From the NCBI GenBank assembly GCA_946406355.1, contig CAMJKI010000014.1:1-36160 (forward strand): a stretch of DNA of 36,160 nt. Direction: 5' to 3'. The translations under genes were made by a program, and so were the position numbers. Below the pieces are notes generated by a model. It worked only from the letters and a program-made list of their open reading frames with translations, was not told the origin of the DNA and ran no database searches. The stretch comes from an uncultured Bacteroidales bacterium. GTDB taxonomy: Bacteria > Bacteroidota > Bacteroidia > Bacteroidales > UBA932. How positions within the stretch are numbered: the stretch's first letter is position 1; each line of letters opens with the position of its first letter. Shown here piece by piece: positions 1-7,769 of this stretch.

Positions 1-2452
1 TCTCCGGCTCCAGCATACCCTCGATACCTTCCTTCACTTCGTTGATACAGTCGTAAATAACGGAGTAGAGGCGGATTTCGATGCCTTCCTTCTCGGCGGA
101 GCGGCGGGCTTCGGCGGAAGGACGCACCTGGAAGCCGATGATCACGGCATCGGAGGCTTCGGCCAGCAGCACGTCGGATTCGGAGATGGCACCCACAGCC
201 TTGTGGATAACATTCACGCGCACTTCCTCGGTGGAAAGTTTGATGAGGGAGTCGGACAGGGCCTCTACGGAACCGTCCACGTCGCCCTTCACAATCACAT
301 TCAGCTCCTTGAAGTTGCCGATGGCAATGCGGCGGCCGATCTCTTCCAGGGTAAGGTGCTTCTGCGTCTTGATGCCCTGGATGCGGATGAGCTGCTCACG
401 GCGCTGGGCGATGGATTTGGCCTCCCTTTCGTCGGCCATGATGTTGAACTTTTCACCGGCGGCGGGAGCACCGTTCAGGCCCAGCAGCGATACCGGAGTG
501 GACGGGCCGGCGCTTTCCACCTTCTGGCCACGCTCGTTGTACATGGCCTTCACGCGTCCGTAGTAGCTGCCGGAGATAATTACGTCACCCACGTTCACCG
601 TACCGTCCTGCACCAGCACCGTGGCCAGATAGCCGCGGCCCTTGTCCAGTGAGCTCTCGATAACGGCGCCGCTACCCAGCTTGTTGGGGTTGGCCTTCAG
701 TTCCAGGAGGTCGGTCTCAAAGAGCACCTTCTCCAGGAGCTTGTCCACGTTGATACCCTTCTTGGCCGATATTTCCTGGCACTGGTATTTGCCGCCCCAG
801 TCTTCCACCAGGATGTTCATTTCACTCAGCTGGCGGCGGATGGTATCGGCATTGGCGCCGGGTTTATCTATCTTGTTGATGGCGAAGACCATGGGCACGC
901 CGGCTGCCTGGGCATGGGCGATGGCTTCCTTGGTCTGCGGCATCACGGCGTCGTCGGCCGCTACAATAATAATGGCCAGGTCCGTCATCTGGGCACCGCG
1001 GGCACGCATGGCGGTAAAGGCCTCGTGACCCGGGGTATCCAGGAAGGTGATGTGCCTGCCGCTGTCCAGCGTTACGCTGTAGGCGCCGATATGCTGGGTA
1101 ATGCCACCGGCCTCACCGGCAATCACGTTGGAGTTGCGGATGTTGTCCAGCAGGGAAGTCTTACCATGGTCCACGTGACCCATCACGGTAATCACCGGAG
1201 GACGTTCCACAAGGTCTTCTTCCTTGTCGGGCTCCTGCTGGGCGATTTCCTCGCTCAGCTCGGCGGTTACGAATTCCACCTTATAGCCGAATTCCTCGGC
1301 CACCAGCACCAGGGTTTCGGCATCCAGACGCTGGTTGATGGACACCATCATACCCAGGGACATGCACGCGCCGATAACCTTTACCACCGGCGTATTGTTC
1401 ATGAGGGTGGCCAGGTCGTTCACCGTTACGAATTCGGTAACCTTGAGCACCTTGTTCTCCGCTGCGGCGGCTTCCATTTCCTCCTGGCTGCGGATGGCGG
1501 CAATTTCGCGCTTCTCCTTGCGGTGCTTGGCGCCGAAGTTGCTCTTGGTGCTTTCGTTCATCTTGGCGTAGGTTTCCTTCACCTGCTTCTGGATCTCCTT
1601 CTGCAGTTCTTCCTGCTCGGCCTCGCTCATGGCAGGTTTGAAGCGCTCGCCTTTCTTGCGGCCCTTGCCCTGCTGCTGCATGGCAGCGCCTTTCTTGTCG
1701 GCGTTCTTCTTGGGAGCCTTTTCGGCCTGCACCTTGGTAACGTCCACCTTCTGGGAGCCGCTGCTTTTGATGCGCTCACGCTTTTTGGCTTTCTTGGGGT
1801 CGAACTGGGCCAGGTCTATCTTGCCCACCACCTTGAAGGGGGCCTTGGTCTCTTCGGCAGAAGCTTCCGCTGGGGTCGGGGCGGGTGTTTCTTCTTCTGC
1901 AGGAGCTTCGGGCTCTTCTTCAGGTTCAGAGACGGCCATCGGTTGAGGCTCAATAGGGGCGGGGGATGACTCCTGAGGAGCATCGGCTATATTTTCAGCG
2001 GCGAAGGATGCATCTTCCGCCACTTCCACAAGCGGTTCCTGCTCCACAACAGGCTCGGGTTCCGGTTCCGGTACAGGCTCCGGTTCGGGCTCCTTCACGG
2101 GTTCCTTCACGGGTTCCGGTGCAGGTGCAGGGGCCGGTTCGGGCTTGCGGGACAGGTTGTTGCTCTTGATGACGGTTACCCGTTCCGGCTCAAACTCGTC
2201 CTCTTCGGCCTCCGGCTTCTTGGCGGCCTTGTCCAGAATTTCCGTGAGCTTTACGTCCACCTTCTCGGCGGCTTCCTTCAATTCCAGGTCCTTCCCGAAC
2301 TTCTTGTGCAGTTCCGGAACAAACTCGTCCGATACCTTCATGTTCGGATTGGCGTCTTCAATGCCGGCGCCTTTGGAATTCAGGAAGTCCACCAGGGTGT
2401 CCAGCCCGATATTGAATTGTTTGATCAGTTTAGATAATCTGATTTCTGCCAT
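1..2452 (-). CDS. infB: Translation initiation factor IF-2 (3' end beyond left edge)
   Basis: IF-2 is the GTPase that brings initiator tRNA to the small ribosomal subunit and promotes subunit joining. The reading frame opens at the ATG complementary to 2450-2452 (protein starts [12 protein letters not shown]) and stays open to base 1, giving about 817 codons. The last roughly 100 residues are missing. An N-terminal IF2-N-type segment is followed by a long low-complexity Pro/Glu-rich linker (roughly residues 90-210), a Lys-rich basic segment, a second IF2-N-like region and the G domain. G-domain motifs seen are GHVDHGKT (G1), DTPGHEAF (G3) and NKIDKPGA (G4). A good purine-rich ribosome-binding sequence (AAGGGGG) lies just upstream. 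It is the last gene of the rimP-nusA-infB operon, 19 nt after nusA. The order is the classic one, so identification is very secure. Confidence 0.97.
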   Translation of the reverse strand, partial: MAEIRLSKLIKQFNIGLDTLVDFLNSKGAGIEDANPNMKVSDEFVPELHKKFGKDLELKEAAEKVDVKLTEILDKAAKKPEAEEDEFEPERVTVIKSNNLSRKPEPAPAPAPEPVKEPVKEPEPEPVPEPEPEPVVEQEPLVEVAEDASFAAENIADAPQESSPAPIEPQPMAVSEPEEEPEAPAEEETPAPTPAEASAEETKAPFKVVGKIDLAQFDPKKAKKRERIKSSGSQKVDVTKVQAEKAPKKNADKKGAAMQQQGKGRKKGERFKPAMSEAEQEELQKEIQKQVKETYAKMNESTKSNFGAKHRKEKREIAAIRSQEEMEAAAAENKVLKVTEFVTVNDLATLMNNTPVVKVIGACMSLGMMVSINQRLDAETLVLVAEEFGYKVEFVTAELSEEIAQQEPDKEEDLVERPPVITVMGHVDHGKTSLLDNIRNSNVIAGEAGGITQHIGAYSVTLDSGRHITFLDTPGHEAFTAMRARGAQMTDLAIIIVAADDAVMPQTKEAIAHAQAAGVPMVFAINKIDKPGANADTIRRQLSEMNILVEDWGGKYQCQEISAKKGINVDKLLEKVLFETDLLELKANPNKLGSGAVIESSLDKGRGYLATVLVQDGTVNVGDVIISGSYYGRVKAMYNERGQKVESAGPSTPVSLLGLNGAPAAGEKFNIMADEREAKSIAQRREQLIRIQGIKTQKHLTLEEIGRRIAIGNFKELNVIVKGDVDGSVEALSDSLIKLSTEEVRVNVIHKAVGAISESDVLLAEASDAVIIGFQVRPSAEARRSAEKEGIEIRLYSVIYDCINEVKEGIEGMLEPE

Positions 2453-2471
2453 ATAAAACCCCCTTTTTTAA

Positions 2472-3743
2472 TTAGTCTTCAAATTCCTCGCGCAGGATGC
2501 GGAGCACCTCTTCCACGGTCTCGTCTTCCAGGTCGGCCCGGGTAGCGATTTCGGCGGGCTCCAGGGCCATGACGCTGCGGGCGGTGTCGCAGCCGATAGC
2601 CTGCAGGCGCTCGATCACCCAAGGATCGATTACATCCTCGAAGTCCTTCAGCAGCACATCGTCCTCCTCCTCTTCTCCGTTCTGCGGCAGCTCGCGCCAT
2701 ACCTCGATTTCGCGGCCTACCAGCATGCCGGCCAGCTTGATGTTAACGCCGCCCTTGCCGATACCCTTCTTCACCTCTTCGGCCTGCATGTACACCTTGA
2801 TCTTGTCGTCGGGGCCTTCGCCCAGGTCGATGCGGGAAATATGGGCCGGGTTCAGCGCACGGGTAATCATGAGCTGCGGGTTGGTGGTCCACTGGATAAC
2901 GTCGATGTTCTCGTTGCGAAGCTCGCGGACGATACCCATGATGCGGGAACCCTTTACGCCGATGCAGGCGCCGATAGGGTCGATGCGGTCGTCATAGGAC
3001 TCCACGGCCACTTTGGCGCGTTCGCCGGGAATACGGACCACCTTCTTTACGGTAATGAGGCCGTCGTAGATTTCCGGTACTTCCATCTCGAAGAGCTTCT
3101 CCAGGAAGCTGTCGGTAGTACGGGAAAGCACGATGTAGGGCGTGGTGTTGTTCTTCATTTCCACGCTCTTGATGATGGCGCGCACGGAGTCGCTCTTCTT
3201 GAAGCGCTCGCCGGGAATCTGCTCGCTCTTGGGCATGCGGAGTTCGTTGCCGTCCTCATCCAGTATCAGGACCTCGTTCTTCCAGGTCTGGTACACCTCG
3301 CCGGTGAAGATCTCGCCCACACGCTCGGAGTACTTTTTGTACACGTTGGCCTTCTCGATGTCCATGATACGGCCCTGCAGGTTCTGACGGATGTTCAGGA
3401 TGCCGCGGCGGCCGAAGGAGGAAAGGGAGAGCTTGCGGGCGAAGGTGTCGCCGATCTCGTAGTCGTCGTCGCCGGTTTCGGCCTTGATCTCATCTACGGT
3501 AATCTGGGTAACAGGGTCTTCCACTTCCTCTACCACCTCGAAGTTCTGGTAGATTTCGCAGTCTCCCTTGTCCACGTTGATGATAACGTCGAAGTTGTCG
3601 GCGCTGCCGTACGTTTTGGCGAGCTGGGTGAGGAACACGTCCTTGAGCACGCCGAGCATCACCGGACGGTCGATGCTCTTCTCTTCCTTGAAGTCCTTGA
3701 AAGCGTCAATCAGGGTTACTTCTTTCTCTTTTTCTTTAGCCAT
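2472..3743 (-). CDS. nusA: Transcription termination/antitermination factor NusA
   Basis: NusA binds RNA polymerase and nascent RNA and modulates pausing, termination and antitermination. The 423-residue protein has an N-terminal polymerase-binding region, an S1 domain (about 135-200, EIFTGEVYQTWKNEVLIL), then two KH domains, with GACIGVKGSRI and GIGKGGVNIKLAG as the GxxG-type nucleic-acid loops. It ends in a strongly acidic tail (VEEVLRILREEFED) with one helix-hairpin-like repeat (WVIERLQAIGCDTARSV). It is longer than a minimal NusA core but lacks the two full acidic repeats of the enterobacterial protein, as is usual in Bacteroidota. It lies 12 nt after rimP and 19 nt before infB, so the three genes are almost certainly cotranscribed. 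Confidence 0.97.
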   Translation of the reverse strand: MAKEKEKEVTLIDAFKDFKEEKSIDRPVMLGVLKDVFLTQLAKTYGSADNFDVIINVDKGDCEIYQNFEVVEEVEDPVTQITVDEIKAETGDDDYEIGDTFARKLSLSSFGRRGILNIRQNLQGRIMDIEKANVYKKYSERVGEIFTGEVYQTWKNEVLILDEDGNELRMPKSEQIPGERFKKSDSVRAIIKSVEMKNNTTPYIVLSRTTDSFLEKLFEMEVPEIYDGLITVKKVVRIPGERAKVAVESYDDRIDPIGACIGVKGSRIMGIVRELRNENIDVIQWTTNPQLMITRALNPAHISRIDLGEGPDDKIKVYMQAEEVKKGIGKGGVNIKLAGMLVGREIEVWRELPQNGEEEEDDVLLKDFEDVIDPWVIERLQAIGCDTARSVMALEPAEIATRADLEDETVEEVLRILREEFED

Positions 3744-3755
3744 TGGTTATATTGT

Positions 3756-4169
3756 TTATTTAAATTCTACGATGGGCCTCACCGAATTGATAAGGCTGAA
3801 AGGAACGGTGGCGTCATCCACCACAATTGCTTCTTCCGTATAGGCTTTCAGGACGCCTTTTACCTTTTTCCCGCCCTTCATCCAAACATCTACCTGGGTG
3901 CCGATGGCCTTCTGGAACTGCTTGGCCACCTTGAACGGACGGTCCAGGCCGGCCGATGAAACCGTGAGGGCGTAGTCTTCCTCGTCCTGGTTGAAGGCTT
4001 CGTGCATTACGCGGTCGATGGCGGCGCAGTCTTCCCAGTCCACATCGCCCGTTTCTTTCTCGATGACAATCTCAATGTCATTTTCCTTGGAAACCGTCAC
4101 TTCCACCAGGAAGCAACCCCTTTCCGCAACCGCCGTCTCCACGGCCTTGATGATCTGTTCCTTATTCAT
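3756..4169 (-). CDS. rimP: Ribosome maturation factor RimP
   Basis: RimP assists maturation of the 30S subunit. The 137-residue protein starts MNKEQIIKAVETAVAERG. It shows the N-terminal alpha/beta domain with the family pattern VEVTVSKENDIEIVIEKETGDVDWEDCAAIDR and the SSAGLDRPFK motif near residues 80-90, followed by the C-terminal Sm-like barrel (GTQVDVWMKGGKKVKGVL). This is slightly short of the 150-160 residues common in the family but complete. It is the first gene of the rimP-nusA-infB operon, as in most bacteria. A purine-rich stretch sits just before the ATG. The leader between promoter and start holds a terminator-like hairpin and a dispersed palindromic repeat, described separately. 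Confidence 0.95.
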   Translation of the reverse strand: MNKEQIIKAVETAVAERGCFLVEVTVSKENDIEIVIEKETGDVDWEDCAAIDRVMHEAFNQDEEDYALTVSSAGLDRPFKVAKQFQKAIGTQVDVWMKGGKKVKGVLKAYTEEAIVVDDATVPFSLINSVRPIVEFK

Positions 4170-4176
4170 ATTTTTC

Positions 4177-4204
4177 CGTCATTCCCGGCTTGACCGGGAA
4201 TCTC
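4177..4204. repeat. Dispersed palindromic (REP-like) repeat, CGTCATTCCCGG type
   Basis: A 28-bp palindromic element with arms ATTCCCGG and CCGGGAAT around a 5-nt centre. It lies in the untranslated leader just upstream of the rimP start. This sequence type recurs in intergenic DNA of many unrelated bacteria and is often mistranslated into spurious peptides containing RHSRLDRES. In the rimP transcript it would form a short, strong hairpin close to the ribosome-binding site. The wide occurrence is recalled from experience and was not searched here. Confidence 0.7.
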
Positions 4205-4216
4205 ATACATTTATAT

Positions 4217-4247
4217 AAAAAAGATAGGGGACCGACGTCCTCTATCT
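4217..4247 (-). terminator. Leader terminator / possible attenuator upstream of rimP-nusA-infB
   Basis: Read on the minus strand, AGATAGAGG (4247-4239) pairs with CCCCTATCT (4230-4222) with one mismatch around an 8-nt loop, and six T follow directly (4222-4217). That is the form of an intrinsic terminator. It lies between the predicted promoter (4260-4291) and the rimP start codon, so it would act on the operon's own leader, starting only about six nucleotides after the predicted start site. It cannot be the terminator of the upstream wbqC-like gene alone, unless the promoter assignment is wrong. Confidence 0.6.
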
Positions 4248-4259
4248 CGTTCACGGGTG

Positions 4260-4291
4260 CAAAGATACGTGTTTTATTCGGAATTACCAAA
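4260..4291 (-). promoter_or_regulatory. Bacteroidota-type promoter for rimP-nusA-infB
   Basis: On the minus strand TTTG (4291-4288), 20 nt and TATCTTTG (4267-4260) match the Bacteroidota primary-sigma consensus TTTG-N19/20-TAnnTTTG exactly. Transcription would start near 4253, leaving a leader of about 85 nt. Confidence 0.75.
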
Positions 4292-4298
4292 TTCTGTA

Positions 4299-4367
4299 GC
4301 TGAAGTAAATGTTTTTTCCGGGGACATCGGCAATTCTTTTGCCCCCGGAAAAAACATTTACTTCAGC
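4299..4367. repeat. Long perfect inverted repeat with conserved loop (copy 1)
   Basis: A 25-bp perfect inverted repeat (arms 4299-4323 and 4343-4367) surrounds a 19-nt loop that begins ACATCGGCAATTCTTTTGC. The right arm overlaps the last codons and the stop codon of the wbqC-like gene. No U-tract follows on either strand, so it is not a standard terminator, although it sits exactly where that transcript should end. The loop and the innermost stem (TTTTCC/GGAAAA) recur at 11672-11734, whereas the outer stem sequence is different. See findings. Confidence 0.85.
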
Positions 4368-4996
4368 CATAAGATACTGTCCGGCCCTTCGTTGAAGAGG
4401 AGGTCCAGGATGCTCATGCCCGGGGTATAGCCGCCCAGGCGGTCGCGGAACACCTGGTAGTAGGGCTTGTCCAGGCCCAGACTGGAGAGAACGGTGTCCG
4501 GGCGCTTGGGGTGTATGCAGTAGCGGTAGTCATCGGCCAGGGTGTCCGGTGCGGCAAAATCGGCCGTGGGCTCCAGCCGGCAGGCAATGCCGCAGCGCTC
4601 CAGGCACCAGCGGATGAGGGACAGATTCAGCTCCCAGAGGGTTTCCGGCTGGGCTTCCAGCAGCGGGAACAGCGAATCCCGGTAATATTCATAGTAGGCA
4701 GCCGTTTCATAGGCCGTGTCCAGCGCCCGCTCCGTGCGCAAGACCCAGGGGGTGGAATAATCAACCCGCACAGCTGTGATAAGCATATCGGCATCATGCA
4801 CTACTGGTACCTGCAACATCTGGGGACCGTCGCCCGCCAGGATGTAGCAACGGTTGCGGTAGCTTTGCTTCTGGTAGTTTTCGCAGGCTTCCAACTGCAC
4901 CACAGACGGCAAAACCCTGTCGGCCGACAGGGTTAAATCTCTGGCCGCCAGGGCCATCCAGTTCACCGGCGGAAAATATGCGGTAGATAGCAGCAC
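4358..4996 (-). CDS. WbqC-like family protein
   Basis: A 212-residue protein of the WbqC-like family (members are found in lipopolysaccharide/O-antigen clusters; biochemical role not established). The start is placed at a GTG whose first base is the last base of the lpxA stop codon (TAGTG), giving VLLSTAYFPPVNW, the conserved family beginning. Frame upstream of this is lpxA antisense-free coding in another frame and is not part of the gene. Other conserved parts are ENYQKQSYRNRCYI, the DYSTPWVLRTERALDTAYETAAYYEYY block and the C-terminal SILDLLFNEGPDS. The one-base overlap with lpxA suggests translational coupling and a link to cell-envelope synthesis. The stop codon lies within the inverted repeat at 4299-4367. 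Confidence 0.88.
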   Translation of the reverse strand: MLLSTAYFPPVNWMALAARDLTLSADRVLPSVVQLEACENYQKQSYRNRCYILAGDGPQMLQVPVVHDADMLITAVRVDYSTPWVLRTERALDTAYETAAYYEYYRDSLFPLLEAQPETLWELNLSLIRWCLERCGIACRLEPTADFAAPDTLADDYRYCIHPKRPDTVLSSLGLDKPYYQVFRDRLGGYTPGMSILDLLFNEGPDSILWLK

Positions 4997-5793
4997 TAGC
5001 GGTTGTTCCGCGGCTTGGGAATGATGCCGCGCGGGGAATTCCGGATAAAGTCCACTATGGTGCTGCGGATTTCCGTGGCAGGGAAAGTGGCCTCGATGTG
5101 CTCCAGTGCCTGCGTAGTGTTTCGGCCCGAGAAATAGATTACATCGTAGATGTCCTTGATCTCGTTCACCTGTTCTTCGGTAAAGCCGCGGCGCAGCAGG
5201 CCCACGCGGTTTACGCCCTCGAAAGCCAGGGGATCCCGTCCGGCCAGCACATACGGGGGAACGTCTTTGGAAATTTTGGAATAGGCACCTACAAAAGCGT
5301 GCGTTCCAATCCGGCAGAACTGATGGGCGCCGGAATTGCCGGCCACCACGGCCCAGTCTTCCAGATCTACCTCTCCGGCCAGGCCGGAATAGCTTACCAG
5401 AATGCAGCGCTTGCCAACGTTGCAGTCGTGGGCAATGTGCACGTAAGACATCACCAGCGTGTCGTCTCCCACCTTGGTGACAGCCTTGCCGCTGGCCTTG
5501 GTGCCCCGGTTGATGGTGACGCATTCGCGGATATTCACCCGGTCGCCGATTTCCACCCAGGATTCTTCGCCCTCGAATTTGAGGTCTTGCGGGATGGCGC
5601 CGATAACTGCGCCCGGGAAAACCGTGCAATTCTTGCCCAGCTTCACATGGTTCAGGATGGTGGCGTTGTTATGGATCTTGCAGCCGTCGCCGATTTCTAC
5701 GTTGGCGTCGATGAAGGCGAAAGGTCCCACCTCCACATTCTCGCCCAGTTTGGCGTCCGGGCTTACACAAGCCATAGGATGAATCTTTTTCAT
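4996..5793 (-). CDS. lpxA: Acyl-ACP--UDP-N-acetylglucosamine O-acyltransferase LpxA
   Basis: LpxA catalyses the first step of lipid A synthesis in the cytoplasm, moving a 3-hydroxyacyl chain from acyl-ACP to UDP-GlcNAc. The 265-residue protein is a left-handed beta-helix of hexapeptide repeats (residues 1 to about 185) followed by a helical C-terminal domain starting near GLLRRGFTEEQVNEI. The catalytic His is in HIAHDCNVG (about H122), and the conserved AHQFCRIG and AGRDPLAFEGVNRVGL blocks are present. The usual NATLAGH-type segment reads SYSGLAGEV here, a departure from proteobacterial enzymes that may be ordinary in the phylum. It starts 7 nt after lpxC and overlaps the next gene by one base, so lpxC-lpxA-wbqC-like form one unit. 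Confidence 0.97.
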   Translation of the reverse strand: MKKIHPMACVSPDAKLGENVEVGPFAFIDANVEIGDGCKIHNNATILNHVKLGKNCTVFPGAVIGAIPQDLKFEGEESWVEIGDRVNIRECVTINRGTKASGKAVTKVGDDTLVMSYVHIAHDCNVGKRCILVSYSGLAGEVDLEDWAVVAGNSGAHQFCRIGTHAFVGAYSKISKDVPPYVLAGRDPLAFEGVNRVGLLRRGFTEEQVNEIKDIYDVIYFSGRNTTQALEHIEATFPATEIRSTIVDFIRNSPRGIIPKPRNNR

Positions 5794-5800
5794 AGCGGTA

Positions 5801-6712
5801 CTATTTAAGCAGGGCCCGGAGGGCTTTGGCTGCTTTGGTGTTGATGGAATGTCCCGGTTTGTAGGCGGTGATGCGGGCGTTCAGATAGCCGCCGGCCAGG
5901 CGCAGGTCGCCCAGCAGGTCCAGCATCTTGTGCCGGCCGCATTCGTCCGGGAAATGCAGTTCCAGATTATTCAGATAGCCCTCGTCGGTGATTTTGACGC
6001 CGGGCAGGTTGAACAGGTACGACAGCGAACTGAGCTGTTCTTCGGAAACGGGATGCTCTACAATCACAATGGCGTTGTCCATGTCTCCGCCCTTGATAAG
6101 GTTGTTGCGGAACAGGTATTCAATCTCGTGGAAAAAGACGAAGGTGCGGCATACGCCAATCTCGTGGGCATAGTCGGTCTGGAGGTCCCAGTGGGCGCTC
6201 TGGATGCCCAGGATCTTGGAATTGAAGTCCACGGTGATATCGGCCGAAGGGGCGGCGGCGGGCTCTATGCGAACCCAGGAACCGCTTTTGTCGTCGCGGA
6301 TTTCCAGCGACTGGGGGATGTCGATATACTGCCGGGGTTCTCCCTGGTCCTGCAGGCCGTCCTTCATGATGGCTTCCACGTAGGGTTTGGCGCTGCCGTC
6401 CAGGATGGGGACTTCTATGTTGTCCAGCTCTACCAGGGCATTGTCGATACCCAGTCCGGTGAAGGCCGACATCAGGTGCTCGATGGTAACCACCACAGCC
6501 TCGTTGTGGGAGATGGTGGTGCTGCGGGCGGTGTTGGAAACATTGTCGGCCAGGGCCTCGATAACGGGCTTGCTCCGCAGGTCGGCACGGCGGAAATTAA
6601 TACCGGATCCGGCCGGTGCGGGCATTAGTTTCATATGGGCATAAGTGCCTGTGTGAAGCCCCTTTCCCTGAAAATAATATGTCTTTTTAAGGGTATGCTG
6701 ATTGCTTTGCAT
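5801..6712 (-). CDS. lpxC: UDP-3-O-acyl-N-acetylglucosamine deacetylase LpxC, stand-alone
   Basis: LpxC is the zinc-dependent deacetylase at the committed step of lipid A synthesis. Seen in the 303-residue protein are the N-terminal GKGLHTG motif, zinc ligands H79 (TIEHLMSA), H261 and D265 (RHKMLDLLGDL), E78, and the catalytic His near residue 288 (KPGHSINTKAAKAL). In many Bacteroidota this enzyme is fused to the dehydratase FabZ, giving about 460 residues. Here the frame stops right after the LpxC domain and lpxA begins 7 nt later, with no FabZ between. A consensus promoter lies directly upstream (6737-6768). Identification is very secure. Confidence 0.97.
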   Translation of the reverse strand: MQSNQHTLKKTYYFQGKGLHTGTYAHMKLMPAPAGSGINFRRADLRSKPVIEALADNVSNTARSTTISHNEAVVVTIEHLMSAFTGLGIDNALVELDNIEVPILDGSAKPYVEAIMKDGLQDQGEPRQYIDIPQSLEIRDDKSGSWVRIEPAAAPSADITVDFNSKILGIQSAHWDLQTDYAHEIGVCRTFVFFHEIEYLFRNNLIKGGDMDNAIVIVEHPVSEEQLSSLSYLFNLPGVKITDEGYLNNLELHFPDECGRHKMLDLLGDLRLAGGYLNARITAYKPGHSINTKAAKALRALLK

Positions 6713-6736
6713 CCTTTCTATTCAAATTAAAGTCTG

Positions 6737-6768
6737 CAAAGTTAAGCAAAATATGTGGGAATGCCAAA
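6737..6768 (-). promoter_or_regulatory. Bacteroidota-type promoter for lpxC-lpxA
   Basis: On the minus strand TTTG (6768-6765), 20 nt and TAACTTTG (6744-6737) give an exact match to the phylum consensus. It lies in the 63-nt gap between lpxD and lpxC and overlaps nothing else. This means lpxC can be transcribed apart from gpmI-lpxD. Confidence 0.75.
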
Positions 6769-6775
6769 ACGGGGT

Positions 6776-7768
6776 TTATTCCTGTCCCGCCTCTTTGAAT
6801 TTGGCGTAGGCCCGGAGGTAAGTGCTGCGGGCGATGGCCGGTGTGCCCATCAGGTATTCACCCTCTTTCCGCACATTGCCGATAACGCCGCTCTTGGCCA
6901 GGATGGTGGTGTGGTCGGCAATCTTCAGGTGCCCCACAATGCCCACCTGCCCTGCCAGGAGGCAGTATTTTCCAACTTGGGTGGAACCGGCTATGCCGCA
7001 CTGGGCTGCCATGGCGGTATGGTCGCCGATAATCACGTTGTGCGCAATCTGGCACAGGTTGTCGATGCGCACGCCGTTGCCGATGATGGTGGATTCCATC
7101 TGGGCACGGTCCACGGTGGTATTGGCTCCAATTTCTACGTCGTTGCCGATAATCACATTGCCAAGATGCTCAATCTTTTCCCAGCTGCCGTCCGGACGCG
7201 GCGCGTTGCCAAAGCCGTCCGACCCTATGATGCAGCCGGCATGCAGAATCACGTTATCGCCGATAATCATCCCCGGGTAAATGTGTACGCCGGGATAGAT
7301 GATGCAGTTTTTGCCGATGACGGTGTCCTCGCCGATGGTCACATGCCCGTGAATCACCGTATTGTCCCCGATGTGGACGCGCCGGCCCACATAGGAGAAC
7401 GGTCCCAGATACACCTTCTTGCCGAATTTGGTGGAGAAGGGGAACCAGCGGGCCGACAGGCTGCGGTGCCTCTTGGCCTTCCGCTTCTGAGCCGATACGT
7501 AGTTGAGCAGATCGGCCACGGCCGAATAGGCGTTCTCTACCCGCACCAGGGTGGGGGTAACGGCTTCCTTGGGCTGGAAATCCTTGTTTACCAGCATGAT
7601 GGATGCTTTGCTGGTGTACACGTACTGCTCGTACTTGGGGTTGGCGAAAAAGCTCAGTGCCCCGGGCTTTCCATGCTCGATCCGGGCAAACTTGGTGGCA
7701 ACGGCGTTCTCGTCACCGTCTACCGTTCCCTTCAGCAGCTGCGCTAAGAATTTGGCAGTTAATTCCAT
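6776..7768 (-). CDS. lpxD: UDP-3-O-(3-hydroxyacyl)glucosamine N-acyltransferase LpxD
   Basis: LpxD adds the second 3-hydroxyacyl chain in lipid A synthesis, following LpxA and LpxC. The 330-residue protein has an N-terminal uridine-binding domain (1 to about 100, with [16 protein letters not shown]), a hexapeptide-repeat beta-helix (about 115-290) and a C-terminal helix. The catalytic His is H243 in [13 protein letters not shown], and the SDGFGNAP loop near 183-190 is conserved. A basic stretch ([10 protein letters not shown], 93-102) joins the two domains. It begins one base after the gpmI stop codon, so both are probably read from the same transcript. lpxC follows after a gap that carries its own promoter. 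Confidence 0.97.
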   Translation of the reverse strand: MELTAKFLAQLLKGTVDGDENAVATKFARIEHGKPGALSFFANPKYEQYVYTSKASIMLVNKDFQPKEAVTPTLVRVENAYSAVADLLNYVSAQKRKAKRHRSLSARWFPFSTKFGKKVYLGPFSYVGRRVHIGDNTVIHGHVTIGEDTVIGKNCIIYPGVHIYPGMIIGDNVILHAGCIIGSDGFGNAPRPDGSWEKIEHLGNVIIGNDVEIGANTTVDRAQMESTIIGNGVRIDNLCQIAHNVIIGDHTAMAAQCGIAGSTQVGKYCLLAGQVGIVGHLKIADHTTILAKSGVIGNVRKEGEYLMGTPAIARSTYLRAYAKFKEAGQE

Positions 7769-7769
7769 A

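Noticed and set aside
81..1969. Several plus-strand open frames over infB
   Set aside because: All lie opposite the intact infB frame and have low-complexity, family-less sequence.
4299..4367. Integron attC site or ordinary intrinsic terminator
   Set aside because: attC sites have conserved ends and variable centre, the opposite of what is seen, and no integrase is present. There is no U-tract after the stem on either strand.
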